In this document: in pieces, positions 29,585-42,864 of the stretch
How positions within the stretch are numbered: position 1 is the first letter of the stretch
How the letters are laid out: each line of letters opens with the position of its first letter
Origin: Gallionella sp.
GTDB taxonomy: Bacteria > Pseudomonadota > Gammaproteobacteria > Burkholderiales > Gallionellaceae
DNA length: 62,838 bases
Direction: 5' to 3'
Assembly (NCBI GenBank): GCA_013044075.1
Contig: JABEVG010000041.1
Location: forward strand, 1 to 62,838
Translations under genes and position numbers: made by a program
Notes under the pieces: generated by a model
The model's input: only the letters and a program-made list of their open reading frames with translations
Told to the model about the DNA's origin: nothing
The model's database searches: none

Positions 29585-30982
29585 TCATCGCTCCGCCTTC
29601 GGGTGGGTCATCCGCGTTGCCTGCACCCAATCGTCGAATTCGGCACCGGTGACATACCCCAGTGCCAGTGCGGCCTGTTTGAGCGTGCTGCCGTCGCGGT
29701 GCGCGCGCTTGGCGATCTCGGCGGCGCGGTCGTAGCCGATGTGCGGGGTCAGCGCGGTGACCAGCAGCAGCGAGCGTTCTAGGGGTTCCGCGATGCGTCC
29801 GCGATTCACCGTGATGCCGCGCACGCAGTGTTCCTCGAAGCTGGTCATGCCGTCGCCGAGCAGGCGCACGCTTTGCGCGAAGTTGTGCGCGATGAGCGGC
29901 TTGAACACGTTCAACTCGAAGTTGCCCGAGGCACCCCCCATGGTGAGCGCGACATCGTTGCCGAACACCTGGCAGCACAGCATGGTCAGTGCCTCGCACT
30001 GGGTGGGGTTGACCTTGCCCGGCATGATGGAGCTGCCCGGTTCGTTTTCCGGGATGCTGATTTCGCCCAGGCCGGAGCGCGGGCCGGAGGCCAGCCAGCG
30101 CAGGTCGTTGGCGATCTTCATCAGCGCGACCGCCAGCGTCTTGAGCGCGCCGTGGGCGGACACCAGCGCGTCATGCGCGGCCAGCGCGGCGAACTTGTTG
30201 GCGGCACTCACGAACGGCAGGCCGGTGCTGCGCGCCAGCTCCGCCGCGACGCGCGCGCCGAATTCGGCATGGGTGTTCAGTCCGGTGCCGACCGCAGTGC
30301 CGCCCGCCGCCAGCGGGTATAGCGACGTGAGCGCGGCGCGCAATAATGATGCCGCGAGATCCAGTTGCGCGACGTAGCCGGAGAATTCCTGGCCCAGCGT
30401 CAGCGGGGTCGCGTCCTGCAAATGGGTGCGACCGATTTTCACAATGTCGGCGAATGACTCGGATTTTTTTTGCAGCGACGCGCGCAACGTGTTCAGCGCG
30501 GGCAACAGTTTTTGCGCGATGCCGGTGACGGCGGCGACGTGCATCGCGGTGGGGAAGATATCGTTGGATGACTGGCCGAGATTGACGTCGTCATTCGCAT
30601 GTATTTTGCGTGCTGCCCCGCGCATTCCACCCAACAGTTCCGAAGCGCGGTTGGCGAGCACTTCGTTGATATTCATGTTGCTCTGCGTACCCGACCCGGT
30701 TTGCCAGACCGACAGCGGAAACTCATCTCGGTGGAGACCGTTCAGCACTTCGTCCGATGCCTGCATGATGGCGGCTGCCTTGTCTTGATCCAGCAGGCCC
30801 AGATCGCGGTTGACCAGCGCGCAGGCACGTTTGACTGTGGCGAGTGCCATGATGATCTCGTCAGGCATGCGCTCGGACGAGATGTGAAAATGTACCAGCG
30901 AACGCTGCGTCTGCGCACCCCACAGCCGGTCGGCGGAAACCTCGATGTCGCCGAACGAGTCGCGTTCTGTTCTGCTGGTCAT
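29585..30982 (-). CDS. fumC: Class II fumarate hydratase FumC
   Basis: This 465-residue protein contains the fumarase/aspartase signature [16 protein letters not shown] and the active-site regions [12 protein letters not shown] and [16 protein letters not shown]. It interconverts fumarate and malate without an iron-sulfur cluster. It lies downstream of acnA on the same strand, separated by a hairpin at 31016-31053, so the two TCA-cycle genes are probably co-transcribed. Confidence 0.96.
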   Translation of the reverse strand: MTSRTERDSFGDIEVSADRLWGAQTQRSLVHFHISSERMPDEIIMALATVKRACALVNRDLGLLDQDKAAAIMQASDEVLNGLHRDEFPLSVWQTGSGTQSNMNINEVLANRASELLGGMRGAARKIHANDDVNLGQSSNDIFPTAMHVAAVTGIAQKLLPALNTLRASLQKKSESFADIVKIGRTHLQDATPLTLGQEFSGYVAQLDLAASLLRAALTSLYPLAAGGTAVGTGLNTHAEFGARVAAELARSTGLPFVSAANKFAALAAHDALVSAHGALKTLAVALMKIANDLRWLASGPRSGLGEISIPENEPGSSIMPGKVNPTQCEALTMLCCQVFGNDVALTMGGASGNFELNVFKPLIAHNFAQSVRLLGDGMTSFEEHCVRGITVNRGRIAEPLERSLLLVTALTPHIGYDRAAEIAKRAHRDGSTLKQAALALGYVTGAEFDDWVQATRMTHPKAER

Positions 30983-31015
30983 GGTGTTTCTCCTATCCGG
31001 GAGCAGTCATCATTC

Positions 31016-31051
31016 AACAACCTCATTCCTGAGAAGGCGGGAATGAGGTTG

Positions 31052-31053
<2 letters not shown>
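31016..31053. terminator. Perfect 14-bp hairpin between acnA and fumC
   Basis: Arms aacaacctcattcc (31016-31029) and ggaatgaggttgtt (31040-31053) pair completely. The structure includes the acnA stop codon and has no U-run after it. It may stop most read-through or protect the upstream mRNA 3' end. Confidence 0.6.
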
Positions 31054-33895
<2,842 letters not shown>

Positions 33896-34004
33896 GGCAG
33901 GGACTCCGAAGTGGCGAAGAGAAGAAATGAAAGGCGCGATTATAGACGCAAGCGGAACGCTGATGTGCATGAGGCGATGCGGCTTCGGATGCCTCATGGC
34001 GCAC

Positions 34005-35102
<1,098 letters not shown>

Positions 35103-35103
35103 G

Positions 35104-35655
35104 TCAGCCTCCTTCGTGCCATTTCTGCACCGTGTAACGCGACAACTTGACCTCGTCCGACCAGAAGTTTCCCGGCAGTCCGGCCTTCTCCTTAAGATGA
35201 TTGAGGAACATCTGCGGCTGCTGCAATTGCGCCCACACTTGCGGCAAATAAGTGGCGCGGTGCCGACCGAATTCCAGTATTACCCCGTCTATGCCCGGAC
35301 GCAGTTGCGCCAGCGCGTCTTGTTCACTGGTGAATCGGATCGCTTCCGGCTTGCCGAGCAGCGACACATCTACCTGCACCTCGGCGAACTCTTCTTTGCC
35401 GAGTGGATCGAAGCGCGAATCCTGGAAGGCCGCTGCCCGTGCGTTGTGGCGCACATCGTCTATGAGCGGGCGGTAGGCTTCCAGACTGCCGATGCAGCCG
35501 CGCAACCGGTCGTGCAGGGTCAGTGTGACGAAGGTCGCGCCGGGTTCTTCCAGCCAGTCAGTTCGCGGCAGATCGTGCGCGACTAAGCCGAGTTCTCCGG
35601 CGATGGCGGCACGCGCCAGTTGCACCAGCGTTTTGCCTTGCTTAGCGTCCAGCAT
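35104..35655 (-). CDS. amrA: AMMECR1-domain protein AmrA
   Basis: The 183-residue protein contains the AMMECR1 hallmark LRGCIGSLEAYRPL and the FLNHLKEKAGLPGNFWSDEVKL tail. Function is not known. It overlaps amrB by 14 bp and ends 1 bp before the amrS start, which implies translational coupling. The start at 35655 is chosen because it gives the conserved N-terminus. Confidence 0.93.
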   Translation of the reverse strand: MLDAKQGKTLVQLARAAIAGELGLVAHDLPRTDWLEEPGATFVTLTLHDRLRGCIGSLEAYRPLIDDVRHNARAAAFQDSRFDPLGKEEFAEVQVDVSLLGKPEAIRFTSEQDALAQLRPGIDGVILEFGRHRATYLPQVWAQLQQPQMFLNHLKEKAGLPGNFWSDEVKLSRYTVQKWHEGG

Positions 35656-36532
35656 GATCGTTCTCACAGGTAAAAGCGAAGGCCGCGTAACCCACCACTT
35701 GGTCGCGTGTCCCGGCGGTGTCGCCAGAGTTGCGCAAGTCGAGCAGATGCGGTGTGAGGTGATGTTTGCGCGCCGCCAGGATGAGCCCGTTGATCGGCGT
35801 GCCGCCGCAGGCTTGCTCATGTGAGATGGGCTGCTTGAGATGCAAGATGGCATCGGCAGTCAGTGCGTCCACCTGCTGTGCGGTGTTGTAGGGCAGGTAG
35901 TGCGAGAGGTCGGAGCTGACCACGATCAGTGTCTCGTTGCCGCTCCAAAGCAATTCCAGCACCTCGGCGACTTCCTCGGTGGTCGCCATTCCCACCGCCA
36001 GCGGCAGCAGGGTGAAATCGCCCAGCACGCTTTGTAAAAAAGGCAGTTGCACCTCCAGCGCATGTTCCTGCGCATGAACCTCGCGACTGATGACGACTTG
36101 CGGTAGAGCTGCAATGGCGCGCATCGCTTCGGTATCCAGCCTCACCCGACCCAGCGGTGTGTCGAATGCTTCGGCATCCGGTACAGCCAAGCCGCGTACC
36201 GCGACGCGATGCGTAGGGCCGAGCAGCACCACACGGCGGATGCGCGGGGCAAGGGCTTGCAGCATGACGTAGGCACTGGCGGCGATCGCGCCGGAATAGA
36301 TATACCCGGCATGCGGCACGATCAAAGCTTTAATGTGCAGCTCGCGCAGCGATTCGTTCGCTCCCTCTCCCGCTTGCGGGAGAGGGTTGGGGGGAAGGAA
36401 ACGGGCATGCCCGTTGGGAATCAGGTCAGCTGGACGCGCCTCAGTCAGGAACGTCTGCACTTCATGCGCGAGCTGACCAGGGTCGGCGGGATAGAACAGG
36501 CCTGCGACGGCGGGTGGACGGACGGTGGGCAT
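35642..36532 (-). CDS. amrB: Memo-like protein AmrB with repeat insertion
   Basis: This 296-residue Memo-family protein has conserved His residues in VPHAGYIYSGA and in the SSDLSHYLPYN segment, which form the metal site in the dioxygenase-like fold. Near residues 44-60 the sequence FLPPNPLPQAGEGANES is encoded by the palindromic ccctctcccgc repeat, an in-frame insertion in a loop before the first conserved strand. The remainder is normal in length and motif. Memo proteins bind iron; the role in bacteria is unresolved. Confidence 0.9.
   Translation of the reverse strand: MPTVRPPAVAGLFYPADPGQLAHEVQTFLTEARPADLIPNGHARFLPPNPLPQAGEGANESLRELHIKALIVPHAGYIYSGAIAASAYVMLQALAPRIRRVVLLGPTHRVAVRGLAVPDAEAFDTPLGRVRLDTEAMRAIAALPQVVISREVHAQEHALEVQLPFLQSVLGDFTLLPLAVGMATTEEVAEVLELLWSGNETLIVVSSDLSHYLPYNTAQQVDALTADAILHLKQPISHEQACGGTPINGLILAARKHHLTPHLLDLRNSGDTAGTRDQVVGYAAFAFTCENDHAGR
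36363..36386. repeat. Palindromic repeat inside amrB
   Basis: The perfect palindrome has arms ccctctcccgc and gcgggagaggg around tt. Its translation on the minus strand gives PLPQAGEG. This is one of the most common small dispersed repeats of proteobacteria and here it is part of a coding frame. Confidence 0.85.
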
Positions 36533-36613
36533 AAAACCTCCCGATAACTATGCCAACGATGTGAGGGCGTGTCAGAAAAGAATCAAGGGTGTTCTGGTAA
36601 TTTCCTAAGGCAC

Positions 36614-37126
36614 TCATTCGCCCAGATCGAGTTGCCGGACGTAGTGGCAGGTATAGCCGTGGGGATGTTTGACCAGATAGCGTTGGTGGTAACTCTCAGC
36701 GCGGAAGAATGCCTGAAATGGCACGACTTCGGTGACGATCTCCGCTTTCCACTCACGCGACGAATCTGCGCTGGTGATGACGTGTTCGGCTAAGCGTCGC
36801 TGCTCCTCGTCCACGAAGAATATCGCGGAGCGGTATTGCGAACCGATGTCGTTACCCTGCCGGTTGGGTGTGGTCGGATTGTGCATGCGAAAGAACTCGA
36901 ACAGCAGATGGGAGTAACTCAAGCGCGACGCATCGAATACCACTTTTAAGGATTCGGCATGACCGCTCGTGCCGGTCTTGACGTGTTCATAGGTTGCCTT
37001 CTCCGCATTGCCGCCGCAGTAACCCACTTCGGTCGCGATCACCCCCGGAATCTGGCGCACCAGTTCTTCCATACCCCAAAAACAGCCGCCTGCGAGATAG
37101 GCAGTTTGATGATTTGCAACTGGCAT
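36614..37126 (-). CDS. msrA: Peptide methionine sulfoxide reductase MsrA
   Basis: The 170-residue protein has the catalytic GGCFWGMEE motif (Cys15) and typical downstream segments (YCGGNAEKATYEHV, GTSGHAESLKVVFD, NRQGNDIGSQYRSAIF). It reduces S-methionine sulfoxide in proteins, using thioredoxin. No MsrB is fused. It is a single gene flanked by a repeat-rich gap upstream. Confidence 0.95.
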   Translation of the reverse strand: MPVANHQTAYLAGGCFWGMEELVRQIPGVIATEVGYCGGNAEKATYEHVKTGTSGHAESLKVVFDASRLSYSHLLFEFFRMHNPTTPNRQGNDIGSQYRSAIFFVDEEQRRLAEHVITSADSSREWKAEIVTEVVPFQAFFRAESYHQRYLVKHPHGYTCHYVRQLDLGE

Positions 37127-37150
37127 GTAAATTCCTTTCAGATTTTCGGC

Positions 37151-37224
37151 GTAGTGGCGCGACCCATCGCGTCCTGATGCGTTTCGTTCATTCTGGAAAA
37201 TGGCGCGATGAACCGCGCCACTAC
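37151..37224. repeat. Inverted repeat gtagtggcgcg/cgcgccactac
   Basis: Two perfect 11-bp arms (37151-37161 and 37214-37224) are separated by 52 bp in the gap upstream of msrA. This is likely a dispersed REP-type sequence. Confidence 0.7.
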
Positions 37225-37249
37225 GGTTGTTTTCAACGCGCGGGATATT

Positions 37250-37306
37250 TTAGTAACGCGCTTCTTTCATTGCCCGTGCGGCTTCATGTTTAGCATCTCT
37301 GTCCTT
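37250..37306 (-). pseudogene. Displaced smpB 3'-end remnant
   Basis: On the minus strand this segment encodes KDRDAKHEAARAMKEARY followed by TAA, which matches the end of the intact SmpB 90 bp away ([21 protein letters not shown]). About 41 of 57 bases agree. No open frame continues upstream; a stop codon precedes it. It is a divergent second copy of the smpB tail, probably left by insertion and loss of an element that targeted the gene end. Confidence 0.75.
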
Positions 37307-37319
37307 TTATGAGGTGCTT

Positions 37320-37392
37320 GTGGCTATGGCCGCTCGCGATGCGAGCTTAACATTCGCGACGCTCATGTTAGCCTGCGCCGCAAGATAGCCAC
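37320..37392. repeat. Structured hairpin region between the two smpB tails
   Basis: Outer arms gtggctat (37320-37327) and atagccac (37385-37392) enclose a perfect hairpin gctcgc-gat-gcgagc (37332-37346) and a further partial stem (ttaacat/atgtta). It fills most of the space between the remnant and the live smpB end, and could be a small RNA, a terminator, or a recombination site. Confidence 0.55.
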
Positions 37393-37396
37393 TGAT

Positions 37397-37846
37397 TTAG
37401 TACCTGGCCTTTTTCATGGCCTGAGCTACCTCGTGCTTCGCATCACGTTCTTTTTCGGTGGCTCTCTTGTCATGCTGTTTCTTGCCTTTGGCGAGGCCGA
37501 TGGTGAGTTTGACGCGACCGTTTTTGAAATGCATGTCCAGCGGCATGACGGTGTAACCGGCGCGCTTTACCTTGGTTAGAATCTTGTCGATTTCCAGACG
37601 ATTCAGCAGCAGCTTTCTGGTGCGCGTGGCATCGGGGTGGACGTGCGTGGAGGTGCTGATCAGCGGACTGATGTGCGAGCCGAATAAAAATAATTCGTTG
37701 TTTTTGATGGTGACGTAGGCTTCTTTGAGTTGTGCCCGTCCGGCGCGTATGGCTTTGACTTCCCAGCCTTCGAGCATGATGCCGGCTTCGTATTTATCTT
37801 CGACAAAGTAATCGTGAAAGGCTTGTTTGTTCTGAATTATGCTCAT
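37397..37846 (-). CDS. smpB: SsrA-binding protein SmpB
   Basis: The 149-residue protein has the SmpB motifs [37 protein letters not shown], and a basic C-terminal tail ([20 protein letters not shown]) that reaches the ribosome decoding centre. It works with tmRNA to release stalled ribosomes. The start at 37846 is divergent from ratA with 67 bp between them, the usual proteobacterial arrangement. Confidence 0.97.
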   Translation of the reverse strand: MSIIQNKQAFHDYFVEDKYEAGIMLEGWEVKAIRAGRAQLKEAYVTIKNNELFLFGSHISPLISTSTHVHPDATRTRKLLLNRLEIDKILTKVKRAGYTVMPLDMHFKNGRVKLTIGLAKGKKQHDKRATEKERDAKHEVAQAMKKARY

Positions 37847-37913
37847 TGCGGATGAATCGGATGGATTTTCGGCTATTCTACCAGCCTTTGATTTTCTGGC
37901 AGAGTTTGCGGCA

Positions 37914-38351
37914 ATGGCTTTAGTGGAAAAAACGGTACTGGTCGCCCACAGCGCGGAGCAGATGTTCAACCTGGTCGACAGGGTGGAAGACTACCCGAAG
38001 TTCCTGCCCTGGTGCGGTGGCGCGAGCATCGCCGAACAAAGCACCGACACGATACATGCCACGGTGCATATCGATTATCACCATCTCAAACAGCATTTCA
38101 CCACCGAGAATGTGCGCACGCCGCCGCATCAGATAGAGATGACTTTGCAGGACGGTCCCTTCAAACATCTGGACGGGAGCTGGCGTTTCATCTCTTTAAG
38201 CGAGACAGCCTGTAAAATAGAATTCCGTTTGCATTACGAGTTCTCCAACAAGTTGCTGGAGAAATTGGTCGGGCCGGTGTTCCATTACATCGCCGACAGC
38301 TTTGTGGATGCGTTCATTCACCGCGCAGAGAAGGTTTATACGAGTACATGA
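37914..38351 (+). CDS. ratA: RatA-like START/Coq10 domain protein
   Basis: The 145-residue protein matches the polyketide cyclase/START family ([21 protein letters not shown], then [13 protein letters not shown]). In E. coli RatA was described as inhibiting 70S formation; Coq10-type relatives bind ubiquinone. It forms an operon with the RnfH-like gene through a 4-bp overlap. Start at 37914 gives the conserved N-terminus. Confidence 0.9.
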   Translation: MALVEKTVLVAHSAEQMFNLVDRVEDYPKFLPWCGGASIAEQSTDTIHATVHIDYHHLKQHFTTENVRTPPHQIEMTLQDGPFKHLDGSWRFISLSETACKIEFRLHYEFSNKLLEKLVGPVFHYIADSFVDAFIHRAEKVYTST

Positions 38352-38659
38352 GCGACAAAATCACCATCGAAGTCGTCTACGCATTGACGCACGAGCAGAC
38401 TTTGCTCAAACAACAATTGCCGCCCGGCGCGACCGTGGCGGATGCGGTCAATGCCTGCGGCATTCTGGCGAAACACCCCGAGATTGATTTGAGCAAAAAC
38501 AAATTCGGCATCTTCGGCAAGCTGACCAAGACCGATGCGGTGTTGCGCGATAAAGACCGCGTCGAGATTTATCGTCCGCTGATCGCCGACCCGAAAGAGG
38601 TTCGCCGTCAGCGCGCCGAAGAGGGCAAGGCGATGAAAAAAGGCGGCGGTGACCTCTGA
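38348..38659 (+). CDS. RnfH family protein (RatB)
   Basis: This 103-residue protein with a ubiquitin-like fold has the family segments ITIEVVYALTHEQTLLKQ and GIFGKLTKTDAVLRDKDRVE. RnfH occurs either near rnf genes or beside ratA, as here. Function unknown. It overlaps ratA by 4 bp and its stop shares a base with the next start. Confidence 0.9.
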   Translation: MSDKITIEVVYALTHEQTLLKQQLPPGATVADAVNACGILAKHPEIDLSKNKFGIFGKLTKTDAVLRDKDRVEIYRPLIADPKEVRRQRAEEGKAMKKGGGDL

Positions 38660-39513
38660 TGCTTGATTACGATTTTCACTGCCACTCCAACATCTCCGAT
38701 GGCACGTTGACCCCGACCGAACTGGTGCAGCGCGCGGCGGGGCGCGGCGTCAAAGTGCTGGCCTTGACCGATCACGATGATGTGGACGGTTTGAGCGAGG
38801 CGCGTGCGGCGGCGGAAGGGCTCGGCATGGTCTTTATCAACGGCGTGGAAGTTTCCGTGACCTGGCGCAGCCATACGCTGCACATCGTGGGCTTGGGGAT
38901 AGACCCCGACTATCCGCCTCTGGTGGAAGGTCTGCATGCTGTGCGCAGCGGGCGCGGTGCGCGCGCGCAAAAGATGTCGGATGAACTGGCCAAGGCCGGA
39001 GTGGGCGGCGTATTGGCGGGCGCGTATCACTATGCGAACAATCCCAACATGATAGGCCGCACGCACTTTGCGCGTTACCTGGTCGAGTCGGGCCATTGCA
39101 AAGATGTGAAGAGCGTGTTCAACCGTTATCTGGTGAAAGGCAAGCCGGGCTATGTGCCGCATCAATGGGCGAGTTTGGGCGATGCCATCGGTTGGATCGT
39201 GGGTGCGGGCGGGGTGGCGGTGTTGGCGCATCCCGGGCGTTATATGGTGGGTAGACATTCGATGGGCAAGAAGACCATGCAGGAGTTGCTGGCCGAGTTT
39301 GTCGAGTTGGGCGGTCAGGCCGTGGAAGTGGTGACGGGCAGCCACACGCAGGAGCAATACGCGGAGTTCGCGCGTTATGCCGAGCAGTTCAACCTGCTGG
39401 CTTCCTGCGGTTCTGACTTTCACGGGCCGAATGAAAGTTATCGCGATCTGGGGCGGTTGCCTGATCTGCCAATAATCTGCCGCCCGGTATGGCAGTCACT
39501 CGGTGTGCAATAG
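38659..39513 (+). CDS. rnm: PHP-domain phosphoesterase (YciV/RNase AM type)
   Basis: The 284-residue protein has metal-binding PHP motifs DFHCHSNISDG, LTDHDDVDG, VLAHPGRY and GSDFHGPN. E. coli homologue removes 3',5'-bisphosphate and trims 5' ends of rRNAs. It is the first of the classical chain with yciO and trpS-scpAB in betaproteobacteria. Confidence 0.9.
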   Translation: MLDYDFHCHSNISDGTLTPTELVQRAAGRGVKVLALTDHDDVDGLSEARAAAEGLGMVFINGVEVSVTWRSHTLHIVGLGIDPDYPPLVEGLHAVRSGRGARAQKMSDELAKAGVGGVLAGAYHYANNPNMIGRTHFARYLVESGHCKDVKSVFNRYLVKGKPGYVPHQWASLGDAIGWIVGAGGVAVLAHPGRYMVGRHSMGKKTMQELLAEFVELGGQAVEVVTGSHTQEQYAEFARYAEQFNLLASCGSDFHGPNESYRDLGRLPDLPIICRPVWQSLGVQ

Positions 39514-39516
39514 GTT

Positions 39517-40140
39517 ATGTCGCAGTTCTTCACGATTTATCCCACTAACATCAATCTGCGCCTGATACGCCAAGCCGTGGAAATCCTGCGCGGGGGCGGC
39601 ATCGTGGTGTATCCCACCGATTCCTGTTACGCACTGGGTTGCCACCTGGATGACAAAGAGGCGGTGACGCGCATCCGCAAGATCCGCCAGCTGGATGAAC
39701 AACATCACCTCACGCTGATGTGTCGCGACCTGTCCGAGATCGCCAAATATGCGCGCGTCGACAACCAAAAGTTCCGCTTGCTGAAGAGCAACACGCCGGG
39801 CGGTTACACCTTCATTCTGGATGCGACCAAAGAAGTGCCCAAGCGCGTCCAGCATCCCAAACGCAGCACGGTAGGCATACGTGTGCCGGATCATCCGGTG
39901 GCATTGGCGTTGCTGGAAGAGTTGGGCGAGCCGATGCTGAGTTCGACCCTGATTCTGCCAGATGAGGAATGGCCGCTGAACGATGCCGAGCGCATCCGCG
40001 AGCTGCTCGAAACGCAAGTGGATGCCGTGATCGACGGTGGAACGGCAGGGGTGGATTTCACCACGGTGATCGATCTGACCGGCGAAGTGCCGGTGTTGTT
40101 GCGGCAAGGGGTGGGCGATGTGACCCCATTTGGCATTTAG
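39517..40140 (+). CDS. yciO: YciO/TsaC family (Sua5-YciO-YrdC) protein
   Basis: The 207-residue protein has the YrdC fold signature GGIVVYPTDSCYALGC, KSNTPGGYTFILDATKEVPK and GIRVPDHPVA. TsaC/Sua5 members make threonylcarbamoyl-AMP for tRNA t6A; YciO members lack part of this activity in vivo. The neighbourhood next to rnm fits YciO. It starts 3 bp after the preceding gene. Confidence 0.88.
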   Translation: MSQFFTIYPTNINLRLIRQAVEILRGGGIVVYPTDSCYALGCHLDDKEAVTRIRKIRQLDEQHHLTLMCRDLSEIAKYARVDNQKFRLLKSNTPGGYTFILDATKEVPKRVQHPKRSTVGIRVPDHPVALALLEELGEPMLSSTLILPDEEWPLNDAERIRELLETQVDAVIDGGTAGVDFTTVIDLTGEVPVLLRQGVGDVTPFGI

Positions 40141-40202
40141 GTGTTGCCTCACAACCCAACAATCGTCCGGTTCATACCCGACCTAAGGAAATTAAAAATC
40201 AA

Positions 40203-40850
40203 ATGCAGTTAGATCAACTTATACAAACCGTAGCCATCGCGGCTCTCCCTATTTTGTTCGCGATCACCCTGCATGAGGCCGCGCACGGCTATGTGGCGCG
40301 CTACTTTGGCGACATGACCGCGTATCAGCAGGGGCGCATCAGCTTGAATCCGCTGCGCCACATCGATCCGTTCGGCACGATAGTCTTGCCGTTGTTGTCG
40401 CTGGCGTTGGGCGGGATTTTGTTCGGGTGGGCAAAGCCCGTGCCGGTGAATTTCGGCGCGTTGCGCAATCCCAAAAAAGACATGCTCTGGGTCGCGCTGG
40501 CCGGGCCCGCATCGAATCTGCTGATGGCTCTCGCCTGGGCCTTGTTTTACAAGTTTGCCCAGATGAATCCGGATAGCTATTTTGCCAATCCTTTGATGGA
40601 GATGTCCCAGGTGGGTATCAATATCAACGCCGTGCTGATGGTGCTGAATCTGTTGCCCTTGCCGCCTCTGGATGGCGGTCGCGTGGCGGTCAGTCTGTTG
40701 CCGCCGCGCCAGGCGATTCAGTTGTCCAGGATAGAGCCTTACGGGATGTTCATTCTGATCTTTCTGGCATTCACCCCGGTTCTCGGTTGGATACTCACGC
40801 CGTTGCTCGGCGTGGTGTATAAAATGATTTCTTTATTGTTTGGAATTTAA
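40203..40850 (+). CDS. Site-2-protease-like M50 family membrane metalloprotease
   Basis: The 215-residue protein has the zinc motif HEAAH in membrane helix 1 (FAITLHEAAHGYVARYFGD) and the third ligand motif NLLPLPPLDGGRVA. Rhomboid-like S2P family members cut transmembrane substrates; the short form next to trpS has unknown substrates. ATG at 40203 follows AAGGAAATT. Confidence 0.9.
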   Translation: MQLDQLIQTVAIAALPILFAITLHEAAHGYVARYFGDMTAYQQGRISLNPLRHIDPFGTIVLPLLSLALGGILFGWAKPVPVNFGALRNPKKDMLWVALAGPASNLLMALAWALFYKFAQMNPDSYFANPLMEMSQVGININAVLMVLNLLPLPPLDGGRVAVSLLPPRQAIQLSRIEPYGMFILIFLAFTPVLGWILTPLLGVVYKMISLLFGI

Positions 40851-40852
40851 GT

Positions 40853-42055
40853 ATGTTTGCTGATCGCGTTTTATCCGGGATGCGTCCCACTGGCAGTCTG
40901 CATCTGGGCCATTACCATGGCGTGCTGAAAAACTGGGTCAAGATGCAGCACGAGATGGAATGCCTGTTTTTCGTCGCCGACTGGCACGCGCTGACCACTC
41001 ACTACGACACGCCGCAGGTTATCGAACAAAGCGTCTGGGACATGGTGGTGGACTGGCTGGCGGCGGGGGTCGATCCGGCACATGCGACCTTGTTCATCCA
41101 AAGTCGAGTGCCGGAACATGCCGAGCTGCATCTGCTGCTGTCCATGATCACGCCGCTGGGCTGGCTGGAACGCATGCCGACCTACAAAGACCAGCAGGAA
41201 AAATTATCGGGTAAAGATCTTTCCACTTATGGTTTCCTCGGCTATCCCCTGCTGCAAAGCGCGGATATTCTGATCTATCGCGCCACCCAGGTGCCGGTCG
41301 GCGAAGACCAGGTGCCGCACATCGAATTCACCCGCGAGATCGCGCGTCGCTTCAACCACATCTACGGACGCGAAGCGGGCTTTGAGGAAAAAGCCGAGGC
41401 CGCCGTGAAGAAGCTGGGCGGCAAAAAAGCCAAGCTGTATGCCGAGTTGCGCGTGCGGTATCAGGAGCAGGGCGACGATGAGGCTTTGGAAGCGGCGAAA
41501 GCCTTGCTCGATGAGCAACATAGCCTGAGCCACGGCGACCGCGAACGTCTGTTCGGCTATCTGGAAGGCGGTGGCAAGATGATCTTGTCCGAGCCGCAAG
41601 CCATGCTCACGGCGGCGTCCAAGATGCCGGGACTGGACGGCCAGAAGATGTCCAAGTCCTACAACAACACCATTTCGCTGCGTGAAGACGAAGCCAGTGT
41701 GACCCGGAAGATACGCACCATGCCCACCGATCCGGCGCGTATCCGCCGTACCGATGTGGGTGATCCGGACAAGTGTCCGGTATGGCAGCTGCACCAGGTG
41801 TATAGCAACGAAGCCACCAAGGCATGGGCGATGCAGGGCTGCAAGAGTGCGGGCATAGGCTGCATCGAATGCAAACAGCCGGTGATCGAGGCGGTGCTGG
41901 ATGAGCAATGCCCGATGCGCGAACGCGCGCAACTGTATCTGGACGACCCGACACTGGTGCGCAACATCATCGCCGACGGCTGCGAAAAGGCGCGCGCACT
42001 GGCGCGTGACACCATGCGCGATGTGCGCGAGGCGATGGGCTTGAGTTACTCCTGA
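40853..42055 (+). CDS. trpS: Tryptophanyl-tRNA synthetase TrpS
   Basis: This 400-residue class I synthetase has the HIGH-like motif GSLHLGHYHG and KMSKSYNN. It is longer than the 330-residue form because of an insertion (GREAGFEEKAEAAVKKLGGK onward) that is common in betaproteobacteria. It follows the M50 gene by 2 bp and precedes scpA by 2 bp. Confidence 0.97.
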   Translation: MFADRVLSGMRPTGSLHLGHYHGVLKNWVKMQHEMECLFFVADWHALTTHYDTPQVIEQSVWDMVVDWLAAGVDPAHATLFIQSRVPEHAELHLLLSMITPLGWLERMPTYKDQQEKLSGKDLSTYGFLGYPLLQSADILIYRATQVPVGEDQVPHIEFTREIARRFNHIYGREAGFEEKAEAAVKKLGGKKAKLYAELRVRYQEQGDDEALEAAKALLDEQHSLSHGDRERLFGYLEGGGKMILSEPQAMLTAASKMPGLDGQKMSKSYNNTISLREDEASVTRKIRTMPTDPARIRRTDVGDPDKCPVWQLHQVYSNEATKAWAMQGCKSAGIGCIECKQPVIEAVLDEQCPMRERAQLYLDDPTLVRNIIADGCEKARALARDTMRDVREAMGLSYS

Positions 42056-42057
42056 CG

Positions 42058-42864
42058 ATGAGCGAAAGCCAACTCCAACTGATTCCGTTTGCGCGTATCC
42101 ACGGCGAACCCCTGCTGGAGTTGCCGCAGGATCTGTACATCCCGCCGGACGCGCTGGAGCTGGTGCTGGAGAACTTCCAGGGGCCGCTGGATCTGTTGCT
42201 GTATCTGATCCGCAGACATAACCTCGATGTGCTGGACATCCCGATGGCGGAGCTGACCCGCCAGTACATGGGTTATATCGAACTCATGCAAAGCAACCGC
42301 ATGGAACTGGCGGCGGAATATCTGCTCATGGCGGCGGTGCTGATCGAGATCAAGTCGCGCATGTTGTTGCCCAAAATCGCCAAGGTCAGCGACGACGGTA
42401 TCGAGGATCCGCGTGCCGAACTGATGCGCCGTCTGCTGGAATACGAGCAGATGAAACTGGCAGCGCAGCAGTTGAACGAGCTGCCGCAAGCCGGACGCGA
42501 TTTCGAGATCGTGCGAGTGCTGATCGAGAACACCGTGGCGGAACGCTTACCGCAAATCGGTGTGGACGATCTCAAGCAGGCCTGGCTGGGATTGCTGACC
42601 CGTGCCAAGGTCAACAAGCATCACACCATACGCCGCGAGCAACTGTCGGTGCGCGAGCAGATGACGCATGTGTTGCGTTGCCTGAAGAGCGGCGACTATG
42701 TCGCGTTCGAGAGCTTGTTCGATCTGGAGGGGGGCTTGCCCAAGCTGGTCGTCACCTTCATCGCGGTGCTTGAACTGGCCAAGGAATATCTGGTCGAGAT
42801 CCAACAAACCGAAACCTTTGGGAGCATCTATGTCCGGACCAATCGAGCCATCAACGACGAGTAA
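42058..42864 (+). CDS. scpA: Segregation and condensation protein ScpA
   Basis: The 268-residue kleisin has the ScpA N-terminal motif [24 protein letters not shown]. With ScpB and SMC it forms the bacterial condensin that compacts and separates chromosomes. No smc gene is in the window. It overlaps scpB by 35 bp. Confidence 0.94.
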   Translation: MSESQLQLIPFARIHGEPLLELPQDLYIPPDALELVLENFQGPLDLLLYLIRRHNLDVLDIPMAELTRQYMGYIELMQSNRMELAAEYLLMAAVLIEIKSRMLLPKIAKVSDDGIEDPRAELMRRLLEYEQMKLAAQQLNELPQAGRDFEIVRVLIENTVAERLPQIGVDDLKQAWLGLLTRAKVNKHHTIRREQLSVREQMTHVLRCLKSGDYVAFESLFDLEGGLPKLVVTFIAVLELAKEYLVEIQQTETFGSIYVRTNRAINDE

